In this document: positions 10,044 to 19,540 of the stretch, in pieces
How positions within the stretch are numbered: position 1 is the first letter of the stretch
Layout of the letters: each line of letters starts with the position of its first letter
Source of the DNA: CBINFS01 sp966250015
Lineage (GTDB): Bacteria; Bacteroidota; Rhodothermia; Rhodothermales; DASSAV01
Direction: 5' to 3'
Length of the DNA stretch: 64,000 bases
Assembly: GCA_966250015.1 (NCBI GenBank)
Contig: CBINFS010000007.1
Location: forward strand, 1-64,000
Notes under the pieces: model-generated
Seen by the model: the letters and a program-made list of their open reading frames with translations, nothing else
Told to the model about the DNA's origin: nothing
Databases searched by the model: none
Translations under genes and position numbers: made by a program

Positions 10044-11576
10044 ATGGATAAGAATAAACGACACATTCTGATCATCCTGGACGGGTACGGCATTGCCGAG
10101 GATCCATCGGTAAGCGCGATCGACCACGCAAAGAAGCCATTTCTCGACTCTCTCTTTGCGAAGTACCCCCACGCCACGCTCGAGGCGTCGGGACGCGCCG
10201 TTGGGTTGCCAAAAGGCCAGATGGGCAACTCCGAGGTAGGCCACATGAACCTTGGCGCCGGGCGAGTAGTCTATCAGGACATCACGCGCATCGACAAGGC
10301 GATCGAGGACGGCGATTTCTTCGAGAATGAAGAGCTCATCGCTGCCATGGAGCATGCCAAGAAGAACGGCTCGAAGGTTCACCTGTTGGGCCTCTTCTCG
10401 GATGGCGGGGTCCATTCGTCCAACGAACACCTCTTTGCGCTGCTCGAGCTGGCCCGTCGCCGTGGACTCAAGGCTGAACAGGTTTGCGTTCACGCCTTCA
10501 CCGACGGCCGCGACACCGACCCGCAGGGCGGGGTTGGCTACGTCCGTGAGTTCGAGAAAAAGGCTCGGGAGATAGGCGTCGGCCGGATCGTCTCCGTGGT
10601 CGGCCGTTACTATGCCATGGACCGCGACCGGCGCTGGGAACGCACCGCCCTGGCGTACAATCTGCTCGTCAACGGTACGGGCGAGGTCTTTTCCGACCCG
10701 GTTGCCGCTCTGCAGGCAAGCTATCAGGCCGGCGTAACCGACGAGTTTGTCAAGCCTGTTCGCATCGACTACGGGGACGGCGTGAATACCAGAGTCGAAA
10801 GCGGTGACGCCATCATATTCTTCAATTTCCGGGCCGATCGTGCACGCCAGCTCACGCGTGCGTTTACCGAGGTGGGATTTGACGGCTTCGACCGGGGCGA
10901 GATGCTCGATCTGTATTACGTGACGTTCACTTCATACCACGAAGAGTTCACGCTGCCGATTGCCTTCAGGAAAGTAAATCTCGTCAATACGCTGGGCGAA
11001 GTGATCGCCAGCCTGGGTGGGTATCAGCTGCGTGCGGCCGAAACAGAGAAATACCCACACGTGACTTTCTTCTTCAGCGGCGGCAGGGAAGAACCGTTTG
11101 AAAGAGAGGATCGGATCCTCGTGCCGTCACCCAAGGTGCCGACGTACGACCTGCAACCCGAGATGAGCGCGCCCGAGCTGGCCGACCGTGTCGCGGCTGC
11201 TCTCGCCGAGGAGAAATACAACTTCGTCGTGCTGAACTTTGCCAATCCGGACATGGTCGGGCATACCGGGGTCTTCGAAGCGGCGGTAAAAGCGGTGGAA
11301 GCGGTAGACGCCGGAACGAAGAAAGTGGTCGAATCGGCTCTCGCGCACGGCTACAGTGTCACGATCATCGCGGACCACGGGAACTCGGACAAAATGAAAA
11401 ACCCGGACGGAAGTCCGCATACCGCGCATACGACGGCGCTCGTGCCTCACCTGATCATCAAAGACGGGTTCAACGGCCCGATCAAGGACGGCAAACTGGG
11501 CGACATAGCGCCGACCATTCTCCGGGTTCTCGGGGAGGACATCCCGGCTGACATGGACGGGGAGGTCCTGATCTAA
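10044..11576 (+). CDS. gpmI: 2,3-bisphosphoglycerate-independent phosphoglycerate mutase
   Basis: A 510-residue cytosolic glycolytic enzyme interconverting 3- and 2-phosphoglycerate without cofactor. It carries the metal-binding start LIILDGYGI, the serine phosphorylation motif GQMGNSEVGHMNLGAGR, and the metal cluster ADHGNSDKM and HTAHTTALVP near the C-terminus. The length is usual for GpmI. The 116 bases before it contain no gene and probably hold its promoter. A terminator follows 27 bases after the stop. Confidence 0.96.
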   Translation: MDKNKRHILIILDGYGIAEDPSVSAIDHAKKPFLDSLFAKYPHATLEASGRAVGLPKGQMGNSEVGHMNLGAGRVVYQDITRIDKAIEDGDFFENEELIAAMEHAKKNGSKVHLLGLFSDGGVHSSNEHLFALLELARRRGLKAEQVCVHAFTDGRDTDPQGGVGYVREFEKKAREIGVGRIVSVVGRYYAMDRDRRWERTALAYNLLVNGTGEVFSDPVAALQASYQAGVTDEFVKPVRIDYGDGVNTRVESGDAIIFFNFRADRARQLTRAFTEVGFDGFDRGEMLDLYYVTFTSYHEEFTLPIAFRKVNLVNTLGEVIASLGGYQLRAAETEKYPHVTFFFSGGREEPFEREDRILVPSPKVPTYDLQPEMSAPELADRVAAALAEEKYNFVVLNFANPDMVGHTGVFEAAVKAVEAVDAGTKKVVESALAHGYSVTIIADHGNSDKMKNPDGSPHTAHTTALVPHLIIKDGFNGPIKDGKLGDIAPTILRVLGEDIPADMDGEVLI

Positions 11577-11603
11577 ATCACGAGTCTGATCATTACAGTG
11601 CAC

Positions 11604-11636
11604 AAAAAAGGAGCCTCGGCATGGGGCTCCTTTTTT
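11604..11636. terminator. Bidirectional terminator between gpmI and sppA
   Basis: AAAAAA-GGAGCC (11604-11615), a 9-base loop, then GGCTCC-TTTTTT (11625-11636). The stem is flanked by A and T runs, so it can end both the plus-strand gpmI and the minus-strand sppA transcripts, which converge here. Confidence 0.85.
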
Positions 11637-11645
11637 ATTTCAGGC

Positions 11646-13454
11646 TCACCGCACGTGTATCTTGATCGGCAATCGGGCCTGGACGGCGCCGTACTCTTCC
11701 GTGAGGGGACGGAGCACGTCCAGCTGTTCGAGTATCATGCGCTCCGTTGGGCTCGTATTAAGCCTCAACCACAGAGCGGACAGCCGGGTATTCAGGCTTT
11801 CGCTCAGCGTCTCGATGAAGGTTTTGGGGCGGGGGAGGATGCGGGTGGAATAAGTGCCTTCTTCCAGTCCGGCCATTTCGGCGGCAATAGTGACTGCGTC
11901 GTGAAGTCCGCCAAGAACGTCAGCAAGGCCGTTTTCGACCGCCTGTTCACCGGTCCAAACGCGTCCCTGACCGAGGGAGTCGACTCGTGCTACGTCCATG
12001 TTGCGGGTTTCCGCCACCTGATTTAGGAAGGCCTCGTAAATCTGGCCGGTGCTCCGTTCGAGTATGGCGGCCTCCTGGGGCGTCAGTGGGCGTAACGCCG
12101 ACAGCATGTCCGAATGGGGGCTCGTCTTTACGGCATCGAACGTGATACCGAGCTTGTTCTCGAAGAATCCCCCGACGTCGAAGAAAATGCTGAACACGCC
12201 GATCGAGCCCGTGATGGTAAGCGGGTCGGTAACGATCGTATCGGCCGGCGCAGAGATCATGTAGCCGCCCGAAGCGGCATAATCACCCATCGAGACCACC
12301 ACGGGCTTTTTTTCAGCCGTGAGGGCAATTTCACGCCGCATCGCATCGGAAGCGGGAGCTGAACCCCCGGGTGAATTGACGCGCACCACGACAGCCTTGA
12401 TTTTGTCGCTTTCGCGGGCATAACGCATGGCCTCCATGAACGTCTCGGCGCCCACCTGCTCGCCACCGAAAATTGGGACGCGGTTGGTCCTGCTTTCACC
12501 GCTTACGAGCGTACCGACCGCGTAGACGACGGCTACCTCGCCTTCGTTACCCCGGCGTATTCCGGCTTCCGATGCCGGTACGCGACGATACGCCTTCAGC
12601 GAAATCTGTTCGACGTCCTCGTCTTCATCGCGCCCGAGCCGTTGCTTCCAAATGTCCAGCACCTGGTCGCGATACAGCAGGCCGTCAAGGAGTCCCGCTT
12701 TGTACCCATCCTCCGCAGAGAAAATGGCTTCCGTTTCCGCTATGCGCTGTACTTCTGACGGCTCCATACCCCTGCTTTCCGCCACCTGCTGGTTGAAAAC
12801 GTTGTTCCAGGATTGCAGCAGGGAGGTGAGCTGTTCCTCGTTCTCCGGCGACAGGTTCTCTCTTATGTAGGGCTCTACTGCACTTTTGTAACGGCCGGCT
12901 CTGACGACCTGCGGCTCTATGTCGAGCTTCTCTAACAGGTTCTGATAAAACTCCGCTGCGATGTAGAATCCATTGAACTCAAAAAGCGCCTGTGGACCGG
13001 CAAATACGCTGTCGGCTGCGCTGGCAATGAAGTAAGCCGCTTCGTCCATGTAGTAGTCATCACTCGATGCCAGTACCGGTTTGCCGCTTTTTTTGAACTC
13101 CAGTATGCTCCGGCGAATTTCTCCGAGAGTAGCCCACGACGCGCTGATCCCTTTCATCTGGATCCAAAGTGCGTCGATTCGGTCGTCGACGGCCGCCTTT
13201 CGCAGGGACTCCCGAAAGTCCTTCAGGTCAAACGTTCCCCCCGCACCAAATACGTTGGCAAAGGGGTCGTCTGCCTGGATTTCCGGAACACCCCCCGAGA
13301 ACTCGGCGACGAGTACCGAACCTGCTCGAACCCTGGGCGTCTGGTCGGCGGTCGAAGCAAGCGCAAAAAGGAATACCAGTCCAAAGAATAGCAGGATGGC
13401 GATGGCAAGTAGTGCGCCGATCGTACTTGCGATGAGGTTTGACAGAAAACGCAT
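11646..13454 (-). CDS. sppA: Signal peptide peptidase SppA, 67K type
   Basis: A 602-residue membrane-anchored serine protease that degrades cleaved signal peptides. It has one N-terminal membrane segment (about 9-34) followed by two tandem SppA/Clp-like domains. The catalytic dyad is visible: K190 in RYKSAVEPYIR of the first domain and S395 in GDYAASGGYMIS of the second, matching the long E. coli type rather than the short Bacillus type. It stands alone, divergent from a small membrane protein and convergent with gpmI. Confidence 0.92.
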   Translation of the reverse strand: MRFLSNLIASTIGALLAIAILLFFGLVFLFALASTADQTPRVRAGSVLVAEFSGGVPEIQADDPFANVFGAGGTFDLKDFRESLRKAAVDDRIDALWIQMKGISASWATLGEIRRSILEFKKSGKPVLASSDDYYMDEAAYFIASAADSVFAGPQALFEFNGFYIAAEFYQNLLEKLDIEPQVVRAGRYKSAVEPYIRENLSPENEEQLTSLLQSWNNVFNQQVAESRGMEPSEVQRIAETEAIFSAEDGYKAGLLDGLLYRDQVLDIWKQRLGRDEDEDVEQISLKAYRRVPASEAGIRRGNEGEVAVVYAVGTLVSGESRTNRVPIFGGEQVGAETFMEAMRYARESDKIKAVVVRVNSPGGSAPASDAMRREIALTAEKKPVVVSMGDYAASGGYMISAPADTIVTDPLTITGSIGVFSIFFDVGGFFENKLGITFDAVKTSPHSDMLSALRPLTPQEAAILERSTGQIYEAFLNQVAETRNMDVARVDSLGQGRVWTGEQAVENGLADVLGGLHDAVTIAAEMAGLEEGTYSTRILPRPKTFIETLSESLNTRLSALWLRLNTSPTERMILEQLDVLRPLTEEYGAVQARLPIKIHVR

Positions 13455-13669
13455 GAATCCGAGTTATCGGTGAGACAGTTAGGTTAATTTGTTTCCGGCG
13501 ACGACCGGGTCACTTTTGACTGCAACTGCATACGACGCGTTTCGAGTCTGGTTGCTCGTCGAAAAGCTGGTTATTATGTTGGGTCCGTTTCTGAGGTCAC
13601 GTAAATGACTTCCGGACTCGAGGAGCCTCGAATATCGAGGGTTGGAGGGGCATATTCTATACAAAAAGC

Positions 13670-14137
13670 ATGAATGTATTTCCACAAGATCTTGCGACCT
13701 GGCACCTTCTGGCGGCAAGCTTCCCGATGGCGTTGACGGTTACTGCCACGATTGCGGCTTTCGTATGGGTATACAAGGGTGAGGCATTCTGGAGACGCTG
13801 TATTCTATTTCTCCTCACGCTGGGCGCGATCTCGGCTGTCGTTTCTTACGTCACAGGCCCTCCGGTCGAGCTATCGAATCCCACGTCACCCACGATGCAA
13901 GGCCTTGTGGAGGTTCATGCCCAGATGACGTTGTACAGTTTGATTGCTTACGGCGTCACGCTATTTCTGACTTTCATCTTCTCCTTCTGGCTCGAAAGAC
14001 GGACGACGATCGAACGCAATCCGCCCGATCCGCGCACTGTGCGGTTCATATTGACACCGCTTCTGCTCGTCACTTCGGTGCTGGTGCTTGCCGCTACACA
14101 AAGCGGTATGCTCCTGATCCTTCAAAACGCTCGCTGA
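13670..14137 (+). CDS. Small four-helix membrane protein of unknown function
   Basis: A 155-residue protein with about four membrane segments (roughly 12-33, 43-62, 82-103, 124-145). PTSPTMQGLVEVHAQMTLYS contains a conserved-looking histidine between helices two and three, which recalls DUF2231-type membrane proteins, but I cannot assign it firmly. It is monocistronic, divergent from sppA across 215 gene-free bases. Confidence 0.6.
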   Translation: MNVFPQDLATWHLLAASFPMALTVTATIAAFVWVYKGEAFWRRCILFLLTLGAISAVVSYVTGPPVELSNPTSPTMQGLVEVHAQMTLYSLIAYGVTLFLTFIFSFWLERRTTIERNPPDPRTVRFILTPLLLVTSVLVLAATQSGMLLILQNAR

Positions 14138-14330
14138 ATTTTCCTACACGGAACGTACCCAAAACTGGACAATGCCGGTGTGTATACACCTGCGACGTTT
14201 AGCTTCACGGCATGTAAGTATATAAAAAACATAGATCCTCAGCGGGCGTTTCCTGTCCGGCACGATTCTGATATGGTTTTTGGTTGAGACCCCGTTCCAT
14301 TGAATGGCCGGCCAAAACCAGCAGAATCCT

Positions 14331-15623
14331 ATGTCTAGATTCCATTCGACCCCACATTTCTGGAACCGGCTTTTGCTCCTCCTGATTGTCGGTGTCCTGA
14401 CCTTTTCCGTGGAGGCAACCGCTCAATCTCGGGGGCGAACACAGTCCGGAGATAACGCCGCCTCACGAGGAAGCACCAGCCGCGCCGAGAATCGACGTGA
14501 TGATGATGAAAAAGCAACCGAGCGTACCAGTCGAAATGAAGCCGATCGCCAGGCGACGCGCGGAAACACGGACAAGCGTGATAATGAGAACGTGGGCAAA
14601 CGTCAGGAGTCCGCGACCGAACGCCCTACCGTCAACCGTCAGCGCGAACCGGAAAACGCCGGACAAAGCCGCGAGGCTACTTCACGCGGTTCGTCGAGGT
14701 CGGACAACGACCGGCAGGAGCGTGTTGCAGTACCGCCTAGAGCATCTTCAAATGCAGGGCGTACACGGCCTGACGATAGGCCGGAAGCTCGGCGACCTGC
14801 TCGCACGCCCGAACGAATCCGTGTGCCGCAAAATGACAGGAGGGTGGGTAACAACAATCGCTACGTCAGGCGGCCGCATTTCGACGTCAGGTGGCCATGG
14901 GAGTATCGGGTTGTTCGGGGCTGGAAGCCAAAATACCGTTTCCGCCAGGTCGTGGTGGTCGACGCCGGATGGGCAAAGCGTCGCCACAGAGTGAATATCG
15001 ACGTGCGGACGTTCTACCGGCACGACCTCCGCCATGCGGGCAGAGACCGTGCCGTGGTAGACATATTCCTGGATCGCATCGAGCTCTACGCCAACGGCCG
15101 ATTCATCGGAGCCGTCGACCGTTTTCCGGGGGAGCTGGATCACGTGAGAGCCACGGTTTACGACAACGGACGTGTCCTCTTCGACCGGTCACTCTTTCTC
15201 GTTGGCGATCCTCGAGTCGGGTTTGAGATCATTTCGACGAGAGCCTACGACGGATACGTACTGGACCGGTACGACAGGTCCCACGGTTATCGGGCGGGAA
15301 AGCTCGATCTTAGACGAAACCGTGTGATCCCAATTCGTCGGAGCCGCCACTTCGATCCGTATGACTTTAACGGGTACGCTCCCATTTCATTACTCCCCGA
15401 GGAAAGCGGCTGGCTACTCGATTATGGCTTTGACTCGTTGAGTGGCTACCGCTTCCAGGACTACGACGACTGGGACGACGAGTATTATGGCTCTGACGAG
15501 TCGTATTACGACGACCTTCAGTACCTGGAGCCCTTACAGCGAAATCTTGACAATACATATCGTACGGCGCGTGGCATCGAAGTAAACCTCTCCCGCCAGA
15601 TTGAGCTCATGCGAATTGAATAG
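14331..15623 (+). CDS. Exported protein with long disordered charged N-terminal half
   Basis: About 430 residues. The signal peptide includes LLLLLIVGVLTFSVEATAQ. Residues about 33-165 are low complexity, rich in Arg, Ser, Thr, Glu and Asp, and predicted disordered. Residues about 180-310 look folded and beta-rich (IFLDRIELYANGRFIGAVD), and the C-terminus contains an acidic Tyr/Asp stretch (YDDWDDEYYGSDESYYDD). I recognise no family. The ATG at 14331 directly precedes the signal peptide; one at 14304 would add nine residues. Flanked by intergenic gaps on both sides. Confidence 0.6.
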   Translation: MSRFHSTPHFWNRLLLLLIVGVLTFSVEATAQSRGRTQSGDNAASRGSTSRAENRRDDDEKATERTSRNEADRQATRGNTDKRDNENVGKRQESATERPTVNRQREPENAGQSREATSRGSSRSDNDRQERVAVPPRASSNAGRTRPDDRPEARRPARTPERIRVPQNDRRVGNNNRYVRRPHFDVRWPWEYRVVRGWKPKYRFRQVVVVDAGWAKRRHRVNIDVRTFYRHDLRHAGRDRAVVDIFLDRIELYANGRFIGAVDRFPGELDHVRATVYDNGRVLFDRSLFLVGDPRVGFEIISTRAYDGYVLDRYDRSHGYRAGKLDLRRNRVIPIRRSRHFDPYDFNGYAPISLLPEESGWLLDYGFDSLSGYRFQDYDDWDDEYYGSDESYYDDLQYLEPLQRNLDNTYRTARGIEVNLSRQIELMRIE

Positions 15624-15931
15624 GGATTTCCTCCGCAGTCTTCCCGGGAGCAGCGAAAGATGCTGCAAGAGTCGTATAGTAGGCCTGTAAGGCATTGAAT
15701 ATCAGTAATAAGGAGCGGATCCCGTCATATTGGCAGGCGTATACACAGATCGGCCATCTCGTTTGGGGTGCCGCAATGTCAGGATTATCAGTTTGCCAGT
15801 GGGTTTCCAATGAGGTCGAGTACGTGAAGGCAGCCGGTCCAAGCCGCGGATTTTGCTGGAACGCTCTGCCAATTCGACCTATCTTATTGTCTCACAGATA
15901 CGGCAAGACTTTTGCATAAGGTTAGCGAGTC
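15624..15931 (+). other. Gene-free region upstream of hrcA
   Basis: A 308-base gap. The longest frame (74 codons, starting TTG) has no ribosome site or recognisable composition. I looked for the HrcA operator (CIRCE, inverted TTAGCACTC arms) and found none; TTAGCGAGTC just before the hrcA start is only a partial half-site. It presumably holds the hrcA promoter. Confidence 0.5.
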
Positions 15932-17026
15932 GTGGTAAGGCTGGAGAAACCAAGACAAAGACCACCAGAACTGGAGCGCGAGTTATCCGAGCGAGAGCGG
16001 GAGATACTTCGCCTCGTGGTTCGTAGTTTCGTGGCTACGGCGGGGCCGGTCGGTTCACGGTACCTGGCGAAACGGTATCGGATTGGTCTGAGTCCGGCCT
16101 CTATCCGAAACACGATGAGTGATCTCGAAGAGGCCGGGTTCCTCGATCACCCGTATACCTCTGCCGGGCGCATTCCGACCGAGCTGGGCTACAGAAAGTT
16201 CGTTGACGAGCTGATGGAGACGACCGAGCTGACTCCATCGGAAAAGAAGTTGCTCAAGGCCGAGCTCGATCGGCTCGTTGCGGATCCGGACGGGCTTCTA
16301 CGAGAAGGTTCACGCCTGCTGAGCAGGTTGTCGAACCTTCTGGGTGTGGTACTGACGCCGAATCTGGCGACCGGGGTTCTCGAACGGCTCGACGTCGTCC
16401 CTCTCACCTCATCGAGGGCAATGTTTGTCCTGAGCATGGAGGGAGGGATGATCAAGACGATCGTGGTTGAGGTGGATTCGGACCTGAGCCGTGAAGCGCT
16501 CGACCGGGTTATACCCTTGCTGAACGAGCGTCTGGCGGGTCATACGCTGGAGGAAATACGGCGCACCTACGGGTCTCGTATCCGAGATATCGATGATGAA
16601 AAAACCGGTATCGTCCGTCTGATACTGAATGAGGCATCGCAACTGTTTAGCGATTTGTCAGCGGGCGGGCGGCTTCGGTATGCCGGGGCGCAAAACCTGC
16701 TCTCCCAACCGGAGTTTCAGGAGCCTTCGGACCTCAAGAACTTCATCGAGATCCTCGAAGATGAAGACCAAATAATTCGGCTACTCGAAGATCGTGGCAT
16801 CCGGATAGAAAATGCCCTTGGGCGCGCCATCATCACGATCGGAAGCGAAAATACGGACGAGAAGGCGGAGAAATTCTCCATCATCACGGCACGGTACAAA
16901 ATGGGCGAGACGATTGGCACCGTTGGTGTGATTGGACCTACACGGATGGATTACGCCAGAGTCGTTGCGCTCGTTGAAGGTATGGCCGCGCTTCTGAGCA
17001 ACAAGTCTGACGAGCCATCTGATTGA
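15932..17026 (+). CDS. hrcA: Heat-inducible transcription repressor HrcA
   Basis: A 364-residue repressor of chaperone operons. It carries an N-terminal winged helix (SEREREILRLVVRSFVATAGPVGSR follows the usual plan, split here by GPVGSRYLAKRY), SPASIRNTMSDLEEAGFL, and HPYTSAGRIPTELGYRKFVD, the HrcA signature. A GAF-like core and dimer region make up the rest. It starts with GTG and is followed 22 bases later by grpE, then dnaJ, the common hrcA-grpE-dnaJ order without dnaK. Classical regulation is by CIRCE binding, but no CIRCE is visible in front of this operon. Confidence 0.94.
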   Translation: MVRLEKPRQRPPELERELSEREREILRLVVRSFVATAGPVGSRYLAKRYRIGLSPASIRNTMSDLEEAGFLDHPYTSAGRIPTELGYRKFVDELMETTELTPSEKKLLKAELDRLVADPDGLLREGSRLLSRLSNLLGVVLTPNLATGVLERLDVVPLTSSRAMFVLSMEGGMIKTIVVEVDSDLSREALDRVIPLLNERLAGHTLEEIRRTYGSRIRDIDDEKTGIVRLILNEASQLFSDLSAGGRLRYAGAQNLLSQPEFQEPSDLKNFIEILEDEDQIIRLLEDRGIRIENALGRAIITIGSENTDEKAEKFSIITARYKMGETIGTVGVIGPTRMDYARVVALVEGMAALLSNKSDEPSD

Positions 17027-17048
17027 CCGAAGTGAGACCTAAAGAAAA

Positions 17049-17690
17049 ATGAGTGATAATTCGAAAGATAAGACGGAAGTAAAAAGCCCTGCGACGGATC
17101 AAGTTGTGGACGGACAGGAGGAATTAGATAGATCGGAGCGAAACGGATTGGAAGAGAAAGATAATGCTGAACCTGCCGTCGACGAAAAGCCTGATCTGGA
17201 GCAGGAAACGAAGGAAGAGGGGCCTAACGTTGAGGAGCTTCGTAAGGAACTTGAGACCACACAGGATAAGCTTCTTCGACTGGCTGCCGAATATCAAAAC
17301 TATCGCCGACGTACGGAGCAGGAAAAGACGAGCCTGGTCGAGCTGGGCAAAATCCTGGTCGTACAGGAGTTGCTCGACGTTCTCGACGATTTTGATAGAA
17401 CAAAGGAAGTATTGGAGAGCACGGAAGAAGCAAATGCAGGGGACAATCCTGAAGTTTTGAAGCAGGGCTTCCTTCTCATTCATCGTAAGCTGCTTGAGTC
17501 TCTGGAGAAAATTGGTCTGGAGCCCATCGAAGCCGTTGGGAAGCCGTTCAACGTGGACGACCACGAGGCCATGATGCAACAGCCCGCTCCCGATGGGACC
17601 GAGAAAGGTGTCGTTCTCAGTGAGTTCCAGAAAGGATACCGTCTTGGAAACCGTGTTATCCGGCACAGCAAGGTTGTCGTTTCAGTGTAA
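17049..17690 (+). CDS. grpE: Nucleotide exchange factor GrpE
   Basis: A 213-residue DnaK cochaperone that releases ADP. An acidic disordered N-terminus (about 1-60) is followed by a long coiled coil (ELRKELETTQDKLLRLAAEY) and the C-terminal beta domain with DDHEAMMQQPAPDGTEKG and GYRLGNRVIRHSKVVVSV, the GrpE end motif. It lies 34 bases before dnaJ and belongs to the same operon. Confidence 0.95.
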   Translation: MSDNSKDKTEVKSPATDQVVDGQEELDRSERNGLEEKDNAEPAVDEKPDLEQETKEEGPNVEELRKELETTQDKLLRLAAEYQNYRRRTEQEKTSLVELGKILVVQELLDVLDDFDRTKEVLESTEEANAGDNPEVLKQGFLLIHRKLLESLEKIGLEPIEAVGKPFNVDDHEAMMQQPAPDGTEKGVVLSEFQKGYRLGNRVIRHSKVVVSV

Positions 17691-17724
17691 CCTGGATTAA
17701 AGCAGGCAATAAAAGACGCCGGAC

Positions 17725-18891
17725 ATGCGCGATTATTACGAGATATTGGGTGTAAGCCGGACTGCGGATGCCGCGGAGCTGAAGAAAGCCTACCGGAAGC
17801 TGGCGATGCAATATCACCCGGACCGCAACCCGGGTGATGCAGAGGCCGAAAAGCGTTTCAAGGAAGCGGCGGAAGCATACGAAGTGCTCTCGAACCCTGA
17901 GAAGCGCCAGCGTTACGACCGTTTCGGCCACGCCGGTGTTCGTGGAAATGGCGCCGGTGGTCCCGGGGCGGGTTTCCAGGACATAAACGACATCTTCAGC
18001 ACGTTTTCCGACATCTTTGGCGGGTCCGGTTCGATCTTCGACGAGATGTTCGGGACGCGGTCCCGTTCCAGTCGCGCGCGTCGGCAGGGGCGGACCGGCA
18101 GTGATCTCCGCATCAAGCTTGCCCTGACCCTCGAGGAGATCGCTGAGGGAACGGAGAAGAAGATCAAGGTCAGGAAGTACGTCTCGTGCGATGCCTGCGC
18201 CGGTACGGGTGCTGAAAACGGGGCCGAGGGGTACCAGACGTGCCAGACCTGCCGCGGCTCGGGTGAGATTCATCAGGTGACTCGTTCCGTCTTCGGACAG
18301 TTCGTGAACGTGCAGACCTGTCCGGTGTGTCAGGGTGAAGGTCGGATCATCTCGAACCGTTGCGCAAAGTGTGGCGGCGAAGGACGGGTGAAGGGAGAGG
18401 AGACCATCCCGATTGCGGTCCCGCCCGGCGTGATGGAAGGAAACTACATCACGATGAGAGGCGCCGGTAACGCGGGCATCCGGGGCGGTGGTCCGGGTGA
18501 TCTTCGCGTCGAGATCGAGGAGGTGCCGCACGAGCACTTTACGAGGGAAGGCCTCGACATCTACTATGAGGCCCAGATTTCCTTCCCCGACGCCGTATTA
18601 GGTACGGAGATCGAAGTACCAACCCTCAAAGGGAAGGCGCGCCTTCAAATCGATCCCGGCATTCAGTCCGGGAAAATACTCAGGATGCGGGAGCGTGGCC
18701 TTCCCGAGCTAAACGGCGTTGGACGCGGCGACCAGATGGTACGGATACACGTCTGGGTGCCGAAACACGTCACACCTGAGGAAGAGAAAATCCTCGAACA
18801 GCTAAGGACGTCCCCTTCCTTCGTACCGAGACCGGATAAAGAGCAGGACAAAAAGTCCTTCTTCAGCCGATTCAAGGACGTGTTTACCTGA
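17725..18891 (+). CDS. dnaJ: Chaperone protein DnaJ
   Basis: A 388-residue type I J-protein. J domain 1-70 has HPD at 31-33; a Gly/Phe-rich linker follows (about 75-110). Four zinc-binding repeats read CDACAGTG, CQTCRGSG, CPVCQGEG and CAKCGGEG, then the two substrate-binding beta domains. It stimulates DnaK ATPase and holds unfolded proteins. It is the last gene of the hrcA operon, with a terminator about 30 bases after the stop. Confidence 0.97.
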   Translation: MRDYYEILGVSRTADAAELKKAYRKLAMQYHPDRNPGDAEAEKRFKEAAEAYEVLSNPEKRQRYDRFGHAGVRGNGAGGPGAGFQDINDIFSTFSDIFGGSGSIFDEMFGTRSRSSRARRQGRTGSDLRIKLALTLEEIAEGTEKKIKVRKYVSCDACAGTGAENGAEGYQTCQTCRGSGEIHQVTRSVFGQFVNVQTCPVCQGEGRIISNRCAKCGGEGRVKGEETIPIAVPPGVMEGNYITMRGAGNAGIRGGGPGDLRVEIEEVPHEHFTREGLDIYYEAQISFPDAVLGTEIEVPTLKGKARLQIDPGIQSGKILRMRERGLPELNGVGRGDQMVRIHVWVPKHVTPEEEKILEQLRTSPSFVPRPDKEQDKKSFFSRFKDVFT

Positions 18892-18919
18892 TTGTGAACA
18901 CATATAAATCACGATGTAA

Positions 18920-18959
18920 GCGGCGCGTTCTTCAGAATGAAACGCGCCGCTCGTTTTTT
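18920..18959 (+). terminator. Terminator of hrcA-grpE-dnaJ operon
   Basis: A perfect 10-bp stem, GCGGCGCGTT (18920-18929) with AACGCGCCGC (18941-18950), and an 11-base loop, followed by TCG and six T. It lies 28 bases after the dnaJ stop. Confidence 0.88.
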
Positions 18960-18967
18960 ATGTACAA

Positions 18968-19540
18968 ATGGCCGACGAGCTACGAGAGGACGATATGTCG
19001 GATAACATAGATGGAGAGCGCCTTCGGAAGGCAATGCGGCTGGTACCCTCGCCGGTAACGGTCGTGACTACCGGAGACGCAAACGGGCCGAGAGGAATTA
19101 CCATCGGTTCGTTCAATAGCGTATCACTTGATCCGCCGCTCATTTCCTTCAACATCAACCGTGAGGCGCAGATGTACCCGGTTGCTGTTGCGGCCTCACG
19201 GTTTGCCGTGCATCTCCTTGGGGACGATCAGGCCTTTCTCTCGAACCACTTCGCCATCCCGGATTTATCGAGTGAGGAGCAGTTTGCGGGCATGGTCTAC
19301 CGGGTCGACGATTACGGGGTGCCGATTCTCGAGGACGTACTGGTCGTCTTTCACTGTACGCTGTTTGCCGTGTATGAAGCGGGCGATCATTCGATCTTCG
19401 TGGGTGAAGTCGTTGGAATAGAAGAAGGGAAGCGGGGTAAGCCACTTTTGTATTACGACCGGACTTACCGATCGGTCGGGGACGAGCTCAAATCGACGTT
19501 CGTCATCCCGACAAAGCGTGTGTCGAGCGATACACCGTAA
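18968..19540 (+). CDS. Flavin reductase-like, FMN-binding split barrel protein
   Basis: A 190-residue protein with the flavin reductase domain: MRLVPSPVTVVTTGDANGPRG has been split here as RLVPSPVTVVTT, followed by ITIGSFNSVSLDPPLISFNI and FAVHLLGDDQ. These give the FMN-binding split barrel of the HpaC/RutF group, which supplies reduced flavin to a monooxygenase or acts alone. No partner oxygenase is near. A second ATG at 18995 is possible. Its last 76 bases overlap the end of the opposite-strand TIGR02757 gene. Confidence 0.82.
   Translation: MADELREDDMSDNIDGERLRKAMRLVPSPVTVVTTGDANGPRGITIGSFNSVSLDPPLISFNINREAQMYPVAVAASRFAVHLLGDDQAFLSNHFAIPDLSSEEQFAGMVYRVDDYGVPILEDVLVVFHCTLFAVYEAGDHSIFVGEVVGIEEGKRGKPLLYYDRTYRSVGDELKSTFVIPTKRVSSDTP

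Noticed and set aside
15695..15919. 74-codon frame before hrcA as a gene
   Set aside because: It starts with TTG, has no ribosome site, no recognisable motif and odd composition.
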